This document shows positions 31,120 to 43,886 of a DNA stretch of 64,000 bases, one piece after another. The notes below the pieces were generated by a model, which had not been told where the DNA came from, made no database searches, and worked only from the letters and a program-made list of their open reading frames with translations. The stretch is from Arthrobotrys musiformis (lineage: Eukaryota; Ascomycota; Orbiliomycetes; Orbiliales; Orbiliaceae). Position numbers and translations under genes: made by a program. Each line of letters opens with the position of its first letter. Within the stretch, counting starts at the first letter, position 1. The stretch spans positions 3,566,501 through 3,630,500 of the forward strand of contig JAVHJL010000002.1 of assembly GCA_036971715.1 (NCBI GenBank). The letters are read 5' to 3'.

Positions 31120-34100
31120 ATGGTTCTGGGCTTTTTCAAAAGTACCTCGTCGAGGTCGTCGTCGTCCAGCCTGGCAGCTGCAGGATCACCAGCACCAGCG
31201 CCAGCAGCTAATCGCACAACCATGTCCGCCACTACGACCAATGGCTGCACCACCATTAACACCACCACTTCGACTAGCTCGAAGCATACTAATAATAATA
31301 CTCCTGCTACTGCTACTAATCCCAATAATGCTAATACTAATACGACCGTTGCTGTTTCTGCTTCTGCTTCTGCTGCTTCTGTTTCTGCTTCTGCTTCTTC
31401 CTCGTCTGCTTCTCGCTCTTGTTCCTCTTCGGATTCTTCCTCGTCCGTCGCCAGAAAACCGACGACACCAGGTGCGGCTGCCAGCAACACGGCCAGCAAC
31501 ACTTCTGTTTCCCCTCCTCTGACACCAACTTCCTCTTCCTCCCCGTCCGCCACCACCACCGCAAACATCACTAACAACCTCGAACCCATAAAAAACTCTC
31601 TTCCTCCCTCTCCACTTCCGACGGATTCTCACCAACAGTCTGAAAAACCGCCCTCCAGACTTCTCTCTTCGCTGTCTTCATCCTTCCTGCAGCTTGCCAC
31701 TCTCGCAAAACAAAGCTCCTCTGCTTCTGCCTCTGCCTCTGCTTCTTCTGCTTGTGCTCCAGCAGCTTCTTCCGCCAAGAAGCCGAAGCTTTCAAGTCGA
31801 TCCGACTCCACTCCAACCTTGAATACCTCCCCCGCTTATACGTCGAGAACCAATTCTCCTCTGGCTTCCTCACCCACTTGCCCTCCCACCGGATTGACAG
31901 AACCATCAATAACAGCCACTACTTCGATCTCAGCTGTGGTGGTTACGCCACAAAAACCTCGCCTGAATCACACATCCTCCGACTCTCAAGCCAACTCAGC
32001 AACTGACCTCCTCAAGATGGCCATGGCTCAAAAGTCAGTAGTAATAATATTCTTTCTTATATCCTCCTTTGATCTATTCAGACAATGTGCATCCGTCAAT
32101 CCTTTTTCCATTGGTAGTTATGTGATCGTTGCACATGTTGGGGAGAATTTTGGAGAAATACCTGATTATAAATCAGACTTCTTGCATAGACGATAAGCTC
32201 TTATGGTTGAAATAAATATATAGTTGCTGACCTGATTTTGTCTGTCGTACAGCGGCTTATTAAGGTTGGAGAACGAGGATGAAGTCTCCGGCCAACGAAC
32301 TCCTCGCCCAGACTTTCAGGACAGACGCATTCCCGCCATCCTCCACGGTTTCCAGCAGGTTTGTCTAAACCATATTCCCACCATTTCAGCGAAATTCCGT
32401 AGAACCCTTAGTAGTGTTTTCCCGCTTCCACTGTGGCAAACTGAGCTTTCAACAAAGTCTTTTGTCCCTGAAGAAGCTATCATTGCGGATGATCGAGTGG
32501 TCCAACCCCTCAACTCGACCCGTCCCATCGATATACCTATTCGTCGTTCTGCATCTTCCCCATCGAAGGGGGAAGTCGTCATGTTTTCAGTCCCTGGAGT
32601 TCCTTTCGCTCCAGATGCCGAACCACAACTAGCCTGCGTCATTCCACCTGTTCGGAGAAGTGAATATACTAAACTAACGAAGCCTATTGCTGGGAACAAG
32701 GATACACCGCCGGCTACACCCCGGGGAACAACATCTGAAGGAAAGGCGCTGACTAGCATCGACACTAAAATCACAAAGAAGGGCTCGGATTCTTCTGGCT
32801 CAGCTACATCTCCGGTTACAAGGCCTCCCAGAGGAAAAATCACCGTCAGAGTTATAGCTGGACGTAGTTTGCGAACGACTCCTAGCAGCCCCAACGGGCC
32901 GAAAGATCCTTATATTGTCTGTACATTTGAGAGCAACGAGTCCATTTCGAAAGGCCCTAGTAAGAAGGAAGATGGATTGGGAAAGCCTATCGGAATCCCT
33001 GGCCTTCGGGGAATCTCCATTCCCATGAAGAGCAGAACTAGTTCTAGCACAGACTTGCAGACGCTCGGCAAGGAGAAGGGTGGATTCGCAACTGCTAGCT
33101 GGGACCACGAGGCTATTTTGTATGTATCCCTGGAGCTCGATTCTCGGGTTGTTTTCTAACATTATCTACAGCGATGTTGTTCAGGATCACTCGGAAATGG
33201 TCGTTACTATTTACGATCGTGAGAACCAGGAAACCTTCGTTGGGATGGTTCGTATAAGACCTATCCTCAAGGAAGAAGGGACTGTCGTCGATGAATGGTT
33301 CCCACTTCAGCCAAGGTCCGAAGAGGAACGAGCTGTTGTAACCGGCGAGATCCAATTGCAAGTTATATACGAAAAAACCGCGAAGAAGCACTTCGGTCCA
33401 AGTGATTTCCAAATTCTGAGGTTGATTGGTAGAGGTAGGTTGTTTTCCCACCCTGTTTGTTTATTCCCAAGGCTAATTACTCACACACCCGTAGGCACAT
33501 TTGGCCAGGTCTATCAAGTTAGAAAGAAGGATACAAATCGTATCTATGCGATGAAGGTGCTGTCGAAGAAAGTCATTGTCCAGAAGAAGGAAGTTGCGCA
33601 CACCATAGGAGAACGCAACATCCTCGTTCGAACAGCTACTACCGACTCCCCATTCATCGTTGGCCTTAAATTTTCGTTCCAAACACCCACAGACCTCTTC
33701 CTTGTCACTGATTATATGTCCGGAGGCGAGTTGTTCTGGCACCTGCAGCAGGAGGGACGCTTCAGTGAAGAGCGTGCCAAGTTTTACATTGCGGAACTTA
33801 TTCTCGCGCTTGAGCATCTCCACAACCATGACATCGTCTACCGCGACCTAAAACCAGAAAACATTTTGCTTGATGCAAATGGACACATTGCATTGTGCGA
33901 CTTCGGCCTCTCGAAATCAAATCTCAGCAAGAACGAGACAACCAATACTTTCTGCGGGACAACGGAGTACCTCGCCCCCGAGGTACTGTTGGATGAGCAA
34001 GGGTACACCAAAATGGTAGACTTCTGGTCCCTTGGTGTCCTCGTTTTCGAGATGTGCTGCGGTTGGAGTCCTTTCTTTGCGGAAGATACACAACAAATGT

Positions 34101-34717
34101 ATAAGAATATCGCTTTTGGTAAGGTTAGGTTTCCAAAGGACGCCCTAAGTCTCGAAGGTAGAAATTTCGTCAAAGGGGTAAGTTTTTTGATAGATCTATA
34201 CTCATGTTTTCGACTCCAACTAACCTATTTGCAGCTCCTGAATCGTAACCCGAAACACCGACTTGGCGCCTTACGTGACGCAGCTGAGCTTAAAGAGCAT
34301 CCTTTCTTTGCTGATGTTGATTGGGAAGCACTTAAACAAAAGAAATCCATTCCACCGTTTAAGCCAACCCTTAAATCCGAAACGGATACCCAGAACTTTG
34401 ATACCGAGTTCACGAATGCGCCCATTCCCGGATCTGTTAGAAACGATATTGTGGCAAGCACACCGCTTAGCCCGGGAATGCAGAATGCCTTCCGTGGATT
34501 CACGTTTGTTGATGAACGAACTCTCGAAGAGCAGTTTGGGAAGTCTGTCCAGTCGCATCATAGCTACGAGGATCATAAGATGGATGACGATAGTGACGAC
34601 GACGACGACGACGATTTTGATGAAGGTTATAGTCACCGTGGGAAGAGTGGTGCGAACGGGAGACCGAGGAATGGTGATGATGACGGCATGTTCACTACCG
34701 ATAATATCGATATCTAA
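31120..34717 (+). CDS. sch9: Sch9-type AGC Ser/Thr protein kinase with C2 domain
   Basis: Exons 31120-32033, 32253-33119 (may hold one or more extra short introns between 32359 and about 32480), 33172-33434, 33495-34177 and 34235-34717. The unspliced version of exon 2 gives 1069 residues. The first about 300 residues are Ser/Thr/Ala-rich. A C2 domain begins near residue 499 (RGKITVRVIAGRSL). The kinase domain follows: GRGTFGQV loop, ATP lysine in YAMK (702), YRDLKPEN with Asp799, CDFG with Asp817, and TFCGT activation loop. At the end are the turn motif STPLSPG, the hydrophobic motif FRGFTFVDE and an acidic tail. Sch9 is a TORC1 effector controlling growth, ribosome synthesis and stress resistance. 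The C2 + AGC kinase order is diagnostic. Confidence 0.93.
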
Positions 34718-37143
34718 GGTGATTACGAAGAGTATAACCTTGAGTGAATAAATTGCCTCTCTGTTTTCATTCTTCCCCCGTATGCTCACTCTATCTCCCT
34801 GTGTCTAATACTTCCGATTGAACTCGCCGATGTCTATTCGCTGAGCGGTATTTGCAGTTGCTCTGACACTGCAAATATTCTAATATTTTACGATCCCAAA
34901 AGCTCTGTTATTCTACTCATGTTCACAGGTGTTCTGTTTGTGTCATTTCGCTTTGATTCTCCTTCTGCCCTTCCGTTCATAGCCCTCGTTCATCTTCCGT
35001 TACTCTAGGCTCTATGAGCTACACAGTTTACTTTTCTTCTTTTCTTATCGACAGCTATAAGACTGTCTGAGCTGTCCTTGTCTGTTTTCAAGCATTCTCC
35101 CGCGAAAGAAATGACCCCTTATGTTCTATCCAGCGATGGCTTCTCCCTATCCGTCTTTTCTTTTTCCTCAACGTTATTAATGTCCGTCCTTAACCCTTTT
35201 CCTTTATTACGAATCCAAATTCCGTTCCTCTTCCTTGTTTCGTTCGCTTTTTTTATCAAGAAAATTTAGACCTGGGAGGTGGGATTGGAGGAGGGTACCA
35301 AATTACTTGTTGGCTTTGACAACGAGGGTGGGGCGGAAGCGGGGTTGCAAGATTATTTTAATGTAGAAAGTGTAGGAGGGAGGGGAAATATGGATGGTCG
35401 CCCTGGCGAATACTGTTATTAGCTGTTCCTTTGCTTATTGCCTTTTGCTCTTGCTCTTGTTTTCCTTTTTATTCCGTGCGTGCCTTATTTTTTTTCTTCC
35501 TTCTTCTTCTTTTTATCTATATCTGTGGAAGCATTAATTCTGTGTGCCATTATCGATCGAACTCAAGTCCCTTTTTTTGTCAGCCCTCTCTTACGGTCCA
35601 CCCCAGAGAAACGGGTCTAATGCGTGCTCTCTTGCCTTTCTTTCCTCTGCTTGTGTCCTAATGTTTATATTCCGGTTGCTACCCCTCTCTATTGAAAGCT
35701 ACCCCTCGATCAACCACCGCAAAAAACGACAGGTAATATATCTTTCCACAGCCACGCACCCCCAAGACTTCTACAAAAACCTGAAATCAGTGGAAGGAGG
35801 GAGGTCAAGCCTGGAGGAATTCTCCCCGAATTTTTTTCTTTTCTAACGCTGCGACTTTATATCCCTTTCCCCGGCTCGATTGTCCTGTTCTCTTTTTTTT
35901 TTTTCCTTTTTGAATATTGCTACTCCGGCTCGAACGTATATATACCTACCCCATCCACGCAAGGGATGCGGAAAATCCCCCCCTCCCGTGCAAATATCAC
36001 GATAAGGAGACGAAAGAATGGTCAGAAGAGGAAGAAAAAGTATTTTATATCTTGTATATCACAGAATGGAATCCAATAACAAAGTAGATATATATATATA
36101 TCGTCCGGGACCACGAGAGCACGTGCACGAAACTCGAGACGCCACAGAACAAGTAAAGGACATCCATGCGCAAGACATAATTTACGGAAACTAGACAGCG
36201 GAGCACACGCATTTGCGATAAGATCGGGGGTGTGAAGGAAACTTTTAATTGAATTTGTAATCGCTCGAACTAAAAGGGCTTAAGGCAGTAACGGGCTAAA
36301 AAAACGAAGGGGAAGCAGAGCGGTAGGGGTGAACAAAGAACAACAAGAACCACATGTAAACAAAGGACCTCCAATAACGCCAAATTATGAATTAAAATCG
36401 GGGGAAAAAACTCAAGCATAACTTTAGCATAGGGTTGATAAATGTTCAAGTCCCCTGTCGATTGTTGCAAAAGGGTAGTTCGGTGTGGTTGGATGTGGGA
36501 CATCATCATAGGGGGTGTTCCCCGAAAGATAGACAATGAAATGAGGGAAGAACTAAAAAAGAAGACCGAGTCGCCAGTTCGCTAAGGCACTTAGGAACCA
36601 TTTCATGATCCAACTCTTTTGAAGACGTATAATGTTGCATTATCATCGTGTTTGTGAAGTCGGTTTCGTGCAAGGTCTCGTAGCTTTGTTTAGGTGGCGT
36701 GGTAATTCTTTTTGTGGGTAAATAGCCGGGGATGCTTGTTTGAAGATCCAAAGACCCATTGATGAACTGTGGTCTCGATCGGATGGCTATCCCGAGGGCG
36801 GTAAGGGGCGATGAAAGGAGAAAAGGAGGAAAAGAAGAGAAAGAAAAAATTAAGTATCGGTAGGATGATGGGTTGGTTCGGAAAAGAAAGAAGCCTTCGG
36901 TGAACCTCCTTCTGGAATCTTGGGAGAGGGTTCTAAATTTGCAAAGCTAGAGGAGAACCCAAAAGCTAAGCTCTAAGAACGAAAAATCGGATCCACATAT
37001 GCCGGAAAAGTGGTAATGCCGTGGGTGCAAAATCGGTTCAGTGTTAGTTATGGTTACCTTATCATGTGGGTCGGGGTTGTCGGAAAATAAGTGTTCAGGG
37101 TAAAGAAGTAATCAAGCGAGTGACAGAAATTCAGACAGAGCAC
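34718..37143. other. Convergent 3' region, 2.4 kb
   Basis: Lies between the stops of the kinase and THP3 genes. Pyrimidine-rich up to about 35900, then purine-rich, as expected for facing 3' ends. No gene supported; short ORFs follow the base composition. Confidence 0.5.
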
Positions 37144-38883
37144 TCAAATTTGGCCCTTAATGTCAACTTTCTTAAATGCGGCGGATTTTGCGGCTTCGAT
37201 GGTAGGCAGAGCTTTAGCAGTTTCAAGGACTATCTTATTGGTGCCGTCTTCCTTGGCACTCTCCTTGGTCTTGATAAAGTTGCCAGCGTTGTGTTTTACG
37301 ATGAAAGCTTCACATTCGGCGTCATTTTCAAATCCCAGTTCCTCAGTAATGTGACGGAAGGGGACATCAGGACGGTACCTAAAACGGGAACGATTAGCAA
37401 CCTCTTTACCAACTAAGGTATTATAGATGGTACTGCACTTACGATTTACAGATTGCAGCAAGAGCAGCGAGTCGTTCCCGATCAATGAAGGAATCCATAA
37501 GATATCCTCCCATGTTCGGCGCATCAAGATACAACTTGAAGAAGCGATGGAAATTGCCGCCAGCGACGGCACTCCTGACTGCTAGTGCATGCAATATGGC
37601 ACGGTCTTCTTTCTCTGCTGGGGTTAGGGTTGCTAATATGTCATTCATATTGGATCTGTTGCAAGTGTGTAGAAGATAGAGAATTCGATAGGCCTTGAAC
37701 TCGTGGGGATGGCCGCCGGGGATCTTCTCGGAATAGAGATTGGCTAGCTGCGATTGACACTGGTTATACTCACCCAAATCCGCCTATTCCATATACATTA
37801 GCATTCATTTCATTCAAAAGTGTTAGGGTGTGACTGAGAGATGATGCTCACCTTCTCTAATGCAATTCTCGCATGGATTTCGTAAACGTTGATTGTAAAG
37901 TCGTTTTTGATATGCTGGACGGTCAAATCTTGGCGCAGGGACTTGAACTGATCACAAATATACGAGTAGTTATTTTCGGCCTTCCATTTGGACTTCAGCA
38001 ACTCCAACGTCTTTTCTAGCACGGGTAGAGGCCGGACAGTATCCGGATCTGGCGCTGACGTCAACCTCAGATACCGTTTCTCCAAGTTAGTGGCTCTGCC
38101 GACAATTGGAGCAAAGGCCGGGGAATCAAGGGCACTTTGCATCGCATTGTAATGGCTAAACACATTCTTGGTTTGGTGTCTCTTATAGCGTTTGTCCAAC
38201 TTCTTGAAGGCATCTGGGCCTTCATAAGAGTAATCACTGGCGTTTGTCTTCTTGTACTTTTTATCAGGTCGAGTGACCGCAAACTCATTCTTATCACTTG
38301 CGATTCTACTACTCAGCTTTCGTTTGTTTCCTTTTGATACGGTGTTAAAGTCGCCTTTGGTTGGAGTGTTGGTGGTCGGACTCGCATCGTCGCCGGAAGA
38401 GATGTCCATTTTGTCGGAGGTTGTAGATTTTCGGCGAGCGGCGGCAGGGAGTGGGTGCGTGGCCCAGTCGATGGTCCAAACTGTTTCATTCTCAAAGGCG
38501 TCCGTAATGATCTTTTTAAGGGACACCTCTACCTCAGCTTTGTTTTCCGAAGGGCAATCCTCGAAAGTTCGGGCAACGTAAGCTTTGAGTGCATCGGGAA
38601 ACTGTGTTCGGCGTGCCGGTGGGGAAGGTTGGGCAGCCTGTGTTTGATGATGCTGTGAGTTTCTCGTGTTCACCGGAGGATACGGGTGATGGCGATGGCT
38701 AGGGCCACGAACTGTGTAACTGTTGGTGTTATTAACCTTTCCGAGGCTTTTGCGTACGGCTACTGGATGGAAGCTCGGCCCTAGGGAGGTCAGTGGTTGT
38801 CTGATGGAAGGAGGTTCCGGGATGGCAAGGGACCTACTTTGAACAGCGGTTCCACCAGCAGCTCTCCAGGGTGGTGTAGTCAT
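37144..38883 (-). CDS. THP3: Thp3/LENG8-type SAC3-GANP/PCI domain protein
   Basis: Exons 38883-37852, 37783-37443 and 37378-37144 give 535 residues. The N-terminal half is basic and disordered, with Pro/His/Gln-rich stretches and a nuclear-localisation-like KGNKRKL. The SAC3/GANP domain starts around residue 290 (RYLRLTSAPDPDTVRP, typical of the family), includes FKSLRQDLTVQHI, and ends with a winged-helix-like PCI end (HITEELGFENDAECEAFIV). In yeast Thp3 pairs with Csn12 in transcription elongation and mRNA maturation; mammalian LENG8 is the counterpart. The first ATG compatible with the domain is at 38883; the frame is open further upstream but without recognisable content. Splice junctions join LEK-ADLG and CKS-YRPD exactly. 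Confidence 0.9.
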
Positions 38884-39818
38884 GGCGACGGTCTGTTGGA
38901 CGTAAGCTGTATTGAAATGATAAGTAAGCGATGTAAACCCGGTGAGAGTGACGATGTCGGTAAGTTGTGATGGCCGGAAGGTCGAAGGTCGAAGGTTGGC
39001 GATGGTATGGGGTTGATGATGGAGATGATGAGTAAGGAAGGAAGGGAGAGGAGGGAAATGGCTGGTGAGGAAACAGGGAGAAAGATTAATTTGGGTGGAT
39101 CTTTTTTGGGCCACAAACGACAAACGCACAACACATTTTTTATTTGTGGCCCCCACAGTTCGTTACACCAATAGCCAATAGCTTAGGTAGGTCTCGGTAC
39201 CTCTTATGAGGCCTTACGTAGAGCATAACGTGGGGTGGTGGCATATATCGAAGTTTGCTTGGAAGTATGGAACCACATGGCACCACCATATTAGCCATGA
39301 TTGTCATTGGTGGCTCGCATGTCACGGTACCCCGGCCTCTTGGGGGGTATGTAAACAGCGCTCCAGTAACTGGAAATGGATAGAGAGAAAGTAAGAAGTT
39401 CTGTATATATAATTATATACGTCAGGCCGTGATATCGATAGTCAAATTCCATTCCATTGCAGCAGTCATCAGTTCCCTGTTCGCCAGTGCCTATTTTGTT
39501 CGTACAAAGCATTTGCATAATAGCAAGTAAGAGAAGCAAGCAAGTAGTCATTCGCCCTTTCCGAAAATCCCAAAATCATACACCGGCATGCACCCTGGCC
39601 AACATGATTCCGCCGAACAAGCTCAAGTTAAACATATATCCTGAAAGGGGGGACAAAACAAACAGGTAAAAAGGCAGCCCGACAAAATAGAAAGGGCAAG
39701 CGAAGGAAGAAAGGGAACAATAGCAAACCAACAAGAAGCACGAGGATGTTTTGGTCGCTAAATCGACAAAATAGGCTTCCCACAACTACCACAAGGAAGT
39801 TGTGCAATTGCAATATGT
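38884..39818. other. Intergenic, no gene seen
   Basis: Promoter side of THP3 and 3' side of the WD40 gene (both minus strand). The 200 bp before the THP3 start are GATG/GGTGAG-rich. Short ORFs have no recognisable content. Confidence 0.5.
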
Positions 39819-42101
39819 TCAACGGAAATCAAATTTGGGGAATACGTTCCTGGGGGCGACAGCGTATTCCACGATGCCACTCGTGGTTGCAACGTATCTA
39901 TATAGCCTGAGTTTAGTAAGTGGTATATGGTATGATTGGCGTGGTGTCTACGTAGACTTACAGTTTCCTGCCGTCACAACTCCAGGTCAACCCAGTGATG
40001 TCCAATTCGCCATCTCCTCTCCTAGTTCGCACAATCGTATTAATAGTATTATCTGTTCCAGAGTCTGAGTTAGACACGCCTCCTTCCCTTGCTCTTCTTC
40101 GCAAATACTCCAACCGCCATTGCCTCTGCCGGGTTCGGTACCAACGGCTTTCAAATTGAAGGATGTTGTCAGCGTTAGAATCGGTTGTTGCACTGGCCGA
40201 TGCTGGTAAAGCTAGATACCGTCTTCGGGATGCAACTGGAGAAGAACCTGAACTCTGTTCGCTGCCATCATTACTGACATTCGAAGGGGCAGAAGTAGGT
40301 GGCCTGGGCGGCGGTGTAGTGAGCTGGGCTACGAGTCGCTGATATTGGGCTTCGAGTTGAGCCAAAGCACTCGATGAGGCTTGTAGCCGGGATAAAGTAA
40401 GGGAACTCGACGTATTGTTGCTGCGAGCTGAAGGAGACGATGCCGCTGCATCGTTGGCGGCTGTACCGGAAGGGCTGGAACCATCACCCCCCGAGTAACG
40501 TCTGGGAGGGTGGATCCCCGACTCGACCGGATAACTCTGTCCATCATGAAAAAGTATCAAAGGGGGTAGGTACACACTGCCTCTTCCGGCACTCGAAGCT
40601 GAGGTCCCTTCACGAGGTCTGGTTTGCGGCTGGGTCGGAAGGGCCGTCTCGTCTTCATCTAGAGCGGCTGCAGCATACATTTCATCGTGAAGCTCCTGCT
40701 CCTCAGCGGCAAAAGCAAGTTCAGCCCCGTCGGTGCTACCGAACGTAGCTGGCCGCCCGTAGTATAGTGGATCGCCTGACAACTCTGTCTGTTGCACTTT
40801 ATCACCGCCGACGTTAACCCGAATTGTTTCCGAACAGAATTCCCTTCGAATGTCGGTAATCGTAATTCGACCTGTGTGCTCGGCCCATACAAGAAGATCC
40901 CAGGGACTCGGGCTGAATACGACGCAGCGAACCGCACCCGCTTGCGTTTGTGGCCGTGAAGATTGGATGACGCGTACAATCGGCGAGAGATCAGCATCAT
41001 CGAATAGTCTGGTGTCAAACAAGGTTATAGATCCATCCTGCGAGGCTACGGCGCACAACTTCGAGCACGGCGAGAAATCAGTTGATATCAACGCATCACC
41101 GCCGTTTTCCGATGGCCTGGAAGTAAGTTTCCAGTAGTAGTCGGGACTGGATTCCGAAGTAAGAGTTGCGAGGTCGTAGAAGAACACTTGGGGTGAATCG
41201 CCAACGACGACAAGATACTTGCCGTTTGGTGAGATGGAGGCGTGGTTTGTGGGGAAATCAAGGGTGAGAGTAGTGACGACTTGAAATTTAGAAAGCGAGA
41301 ACAATCGAACTGTCCTATCGTTATTACTATTGACAAACAAGCAAAAATAAAATACTCCGTTAGTACTCGGGTTGAAGGTGTGTATGTATGTGTGTCATAA
41401 GTGGGGTTCGATCATACGTTATAACAGCGATTACATCGCCATCTTTCTTTGAATCAGCGGGCCGATATAGGGTAATCGAATTGACAATTGTCCCGCCCAA
41501 CTCGGCCAAACGAATAAAATCCGTCTGGCACCAGCTTTGTTCGGGATCTATAGTTGTTGAATCGTCACCAGGGACAGATCTTGGCTGTTCATCAGAGGTC
41601 GAGGTCGAGGCTGGCTTGTCTGCGATTTTGATGATTGCGATTTGACCCTGCTCCACGCCACCGGTGCATATCCATCCGTACTTAGCACTGATACATCTTG
41701 GCTCGAAAGGGAGAAAAGTGATCAATTTTCGCTCCTTGGTAGCCGTATTCAGTGCGTATACTCGAGCATCGACGGGGTAGTACAAGATATTAGGAAGTGG
41801 CGAACAGAGCAGTGACCGGAGCTGCCAGTGCCTATATTATATTCGCAACGATTAAAACTACAATTCACAGGGAAAGTTTCCGATGGAAAGCTAACTTACT
41901 TATAGGGCACAGGGGCATTGTAGAAGACGGGTGAGGGCGTTTGTGAGATGAAGGAGATGGTCGCCTGCCCAGACCTGTAGAGTTCGTTGGTGGCCATCAG
42001 CCGACGGTTAGCGACATGGGGGTTTCTCCACTGCATGGACTCGAGGATAGCTGAGGGAAAACAGACAGGGTAGAGTATACGTACGGGTCGGTGACAGTCA
42101 T
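39819..42101 (-). CDS. Fungal WD40 protein resembling DUF2415 proteins
   Basis: Five exons: 42101-42081, 42030-41900, 41831-41418, 41326-39962 and 39897-39819, summing to 669 residues. The first exon is only 21 nt. WD40-like blades are visible: NNDRTVRLFSLSKF, then NHASISPNGKYLVVVG, then DFSPCSKLCAVASQDGSITL, and VFSPSPWDLLVWAEHTGRI, which resembles the DUF2415 signature. A disordered Ser/Pro-rich insert (about residues 420-560) separates these from the last blade, GLTWSCDGRKLYVATTSG, which is rebuilt only when the last intron is removed. Without that splice the protein would stop at GRKL. The molecular role is not established as far as I know; a scaffold is likely from the fold. The assignment to DUF2415 is from memory of the motif and should be treated as likely, not proven. 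Confidence 0.8.
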
Positions 42102-43886
42102 GGTGGGAGAAAAACGGTTAGACGGGATCGCGAGGGGGCGGTGAAGCCGGACAATCCATTCACGAGGATGAGAGTGACGGACGGGAGTTCGAGGCAGAGT
42201 GGTTTGGTCTGGTCTGTCTGGCCGAGATCAGGGCGGGTTGGAGGAGAGGGAAGAAGAGACGGACGGGTAGAACAAGAAGCCCTCACCTCACATGTCCTGC
42301 AGCCAACTCCACCTCGCTCGACTGCAGGGAAAAGGAAAAAAAAAAAAAAAAAAGAGCCCGCTCGGATTTGTGAGCGTCTGTCTGTCCGTTTGTCTTTCGG
42401 CACGATATTGTATTGCCACCTTCGAGGAAAGATATAAACGCAGAAGCGAAGAGGCAAAACGATGTTATAGCGGTATGGAGTGTATTAGTAACGTAGCTAT
42501 GGTATGGTCACACCAGGCTCGAAAACGTGCCTAAGAGCCGCCTGTCGTGATATAAAATATCATACATCAATCGATCAGTCAGCAGTGAATGAACGAACGC
42601 TCTCGGAATGCGGAGGAACGGATCTTTGGTCTGGAGATGGCCGATATCCCCAATTACTTTTTGATCCAAGTAAGTATGCAGTTGCAGGACATGTCAAGGT
42701 TCATTGCTAACCGTCCTGGCTTAGTCTTTCCCTAAAAGCACTCGGTACTGCAGCCGTATGATGGTTTACGTACAAGGAACCCGCAAATGCGACTTCTTCC
42801 ACTTGGGACCCGTAGACCCATAGAAAGAAGGGAAGGAGGAAGGGCCAGGGTCGAGGGTCGAGGGACATACGCACCTGCGCTTTGATATCCCACTTTTTCG
42901 CACCCGTCGAACCCATCATTATTGCAATGCTTCATACTTGGACTTGAACACGAATATGGCTTCAAGTAGGTCGGCGTGGAAAGCAAGCCACATGTGCTTT
43001 TTTTTTTTTTTTCCAGCCCACGCGAATCCCCGATGCAAGAAATCCATGGCAGGACAAGTGGGGACACGCTAGCTGCTGCAAGGACACCCTTGGCCCTTTT
43101 GCGTGATGTTGCCGTCAAAAGCGCCATCCTCCGCCAGGGAACGCTGTCTTCCACAACGTCAACGTCAAGACGCCAATAATACCACCATACCTGGATATAA
43201 TCATAGGGGCGCTTGTATATAAATGAATATCAAAATTAAGATCGAGTTGAGGAATAATCTTATTCCGGAAAATATTGATCTCAGAGCGGAGATATCTGAA
43301 TTTATTATATGCTACAATATATAACAAACCAAAGAGCCCCACACTCCACCATCACCGAACAACTTTGTACAAAATCTTTCTGTAAAGAGCATACCGTCTA
43401 TACATGAGAAAGACGCAAAGGGAGAGGCCGCAGGGACAGAACTTGGTCCCACCGGGCGACGTAGAAGGAAAGAAGAGAGGGGTAAACAACCATATACACA
43501 TATTTCATGATAAACATTTTCTCGAACTCCTTCCCATAGACGGAAATCCGTGGTCGAAAAAAAAAAAGGAAAAAAAGGACGACCACCAAAGAACATAAAC
43601 TTTTCAATTTCTATATACAGATAAAAAATATAAATAGCCCAATACCATAGGCGTAGAAGTGATGAGAAGAGGGAGTGAGTGTTTGAGTTTGGGAGAGGTA
43701 TGCCGTATGAACACCTGGTCGGAAGGAGGAGGAGATGACGGATCCTTTTCTTGACAATTATGAGTCGATAGGTGAAATAGAAATACAATGAAAGAAAAAA
43801 GCGTGGTTTGCGATAGGATGCATCGGGTATAGCGCAATAAAAGGCCAGGCTAGACGGAAGGAAGCATCAAGAATTAATTTTTGCAT
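42102..43886. other. Intergenic, 1.8 kb
   Basis: Holds the promoter of the WD40 gene, a run of 18 A at 42336-42353, a run of 15 T at 42998-43012, and the 3' end of the Hsp70 gene. No gene supported. Confidence 0.5.
42336..42353. repeat. Poly-A tract, 18 nt
   Basis: Uninterrupted A run about 235 bp upstream of the WD40 gene start codon; on the coding strand it reads as poly-T. Confidence 0.9.

Noticed and set aside
30996..31635. Minus-strand ORFs of 149-197 codons opposite the kinase N-terminus
   Set aside because: They are the mirror of Ser/Thr/Ala low-complexity codons of the kinase gene and are composed of Glu/Val/Ala or Arg/Ser runs.
42732..43154. 140-codon minus-strand ORF between the WD40 and Hsp70 genes
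   Set aside because: No family motif or splice structure; it spans the poly-T/poly-A tract at 42998 as a lysine run, which argues against coding.
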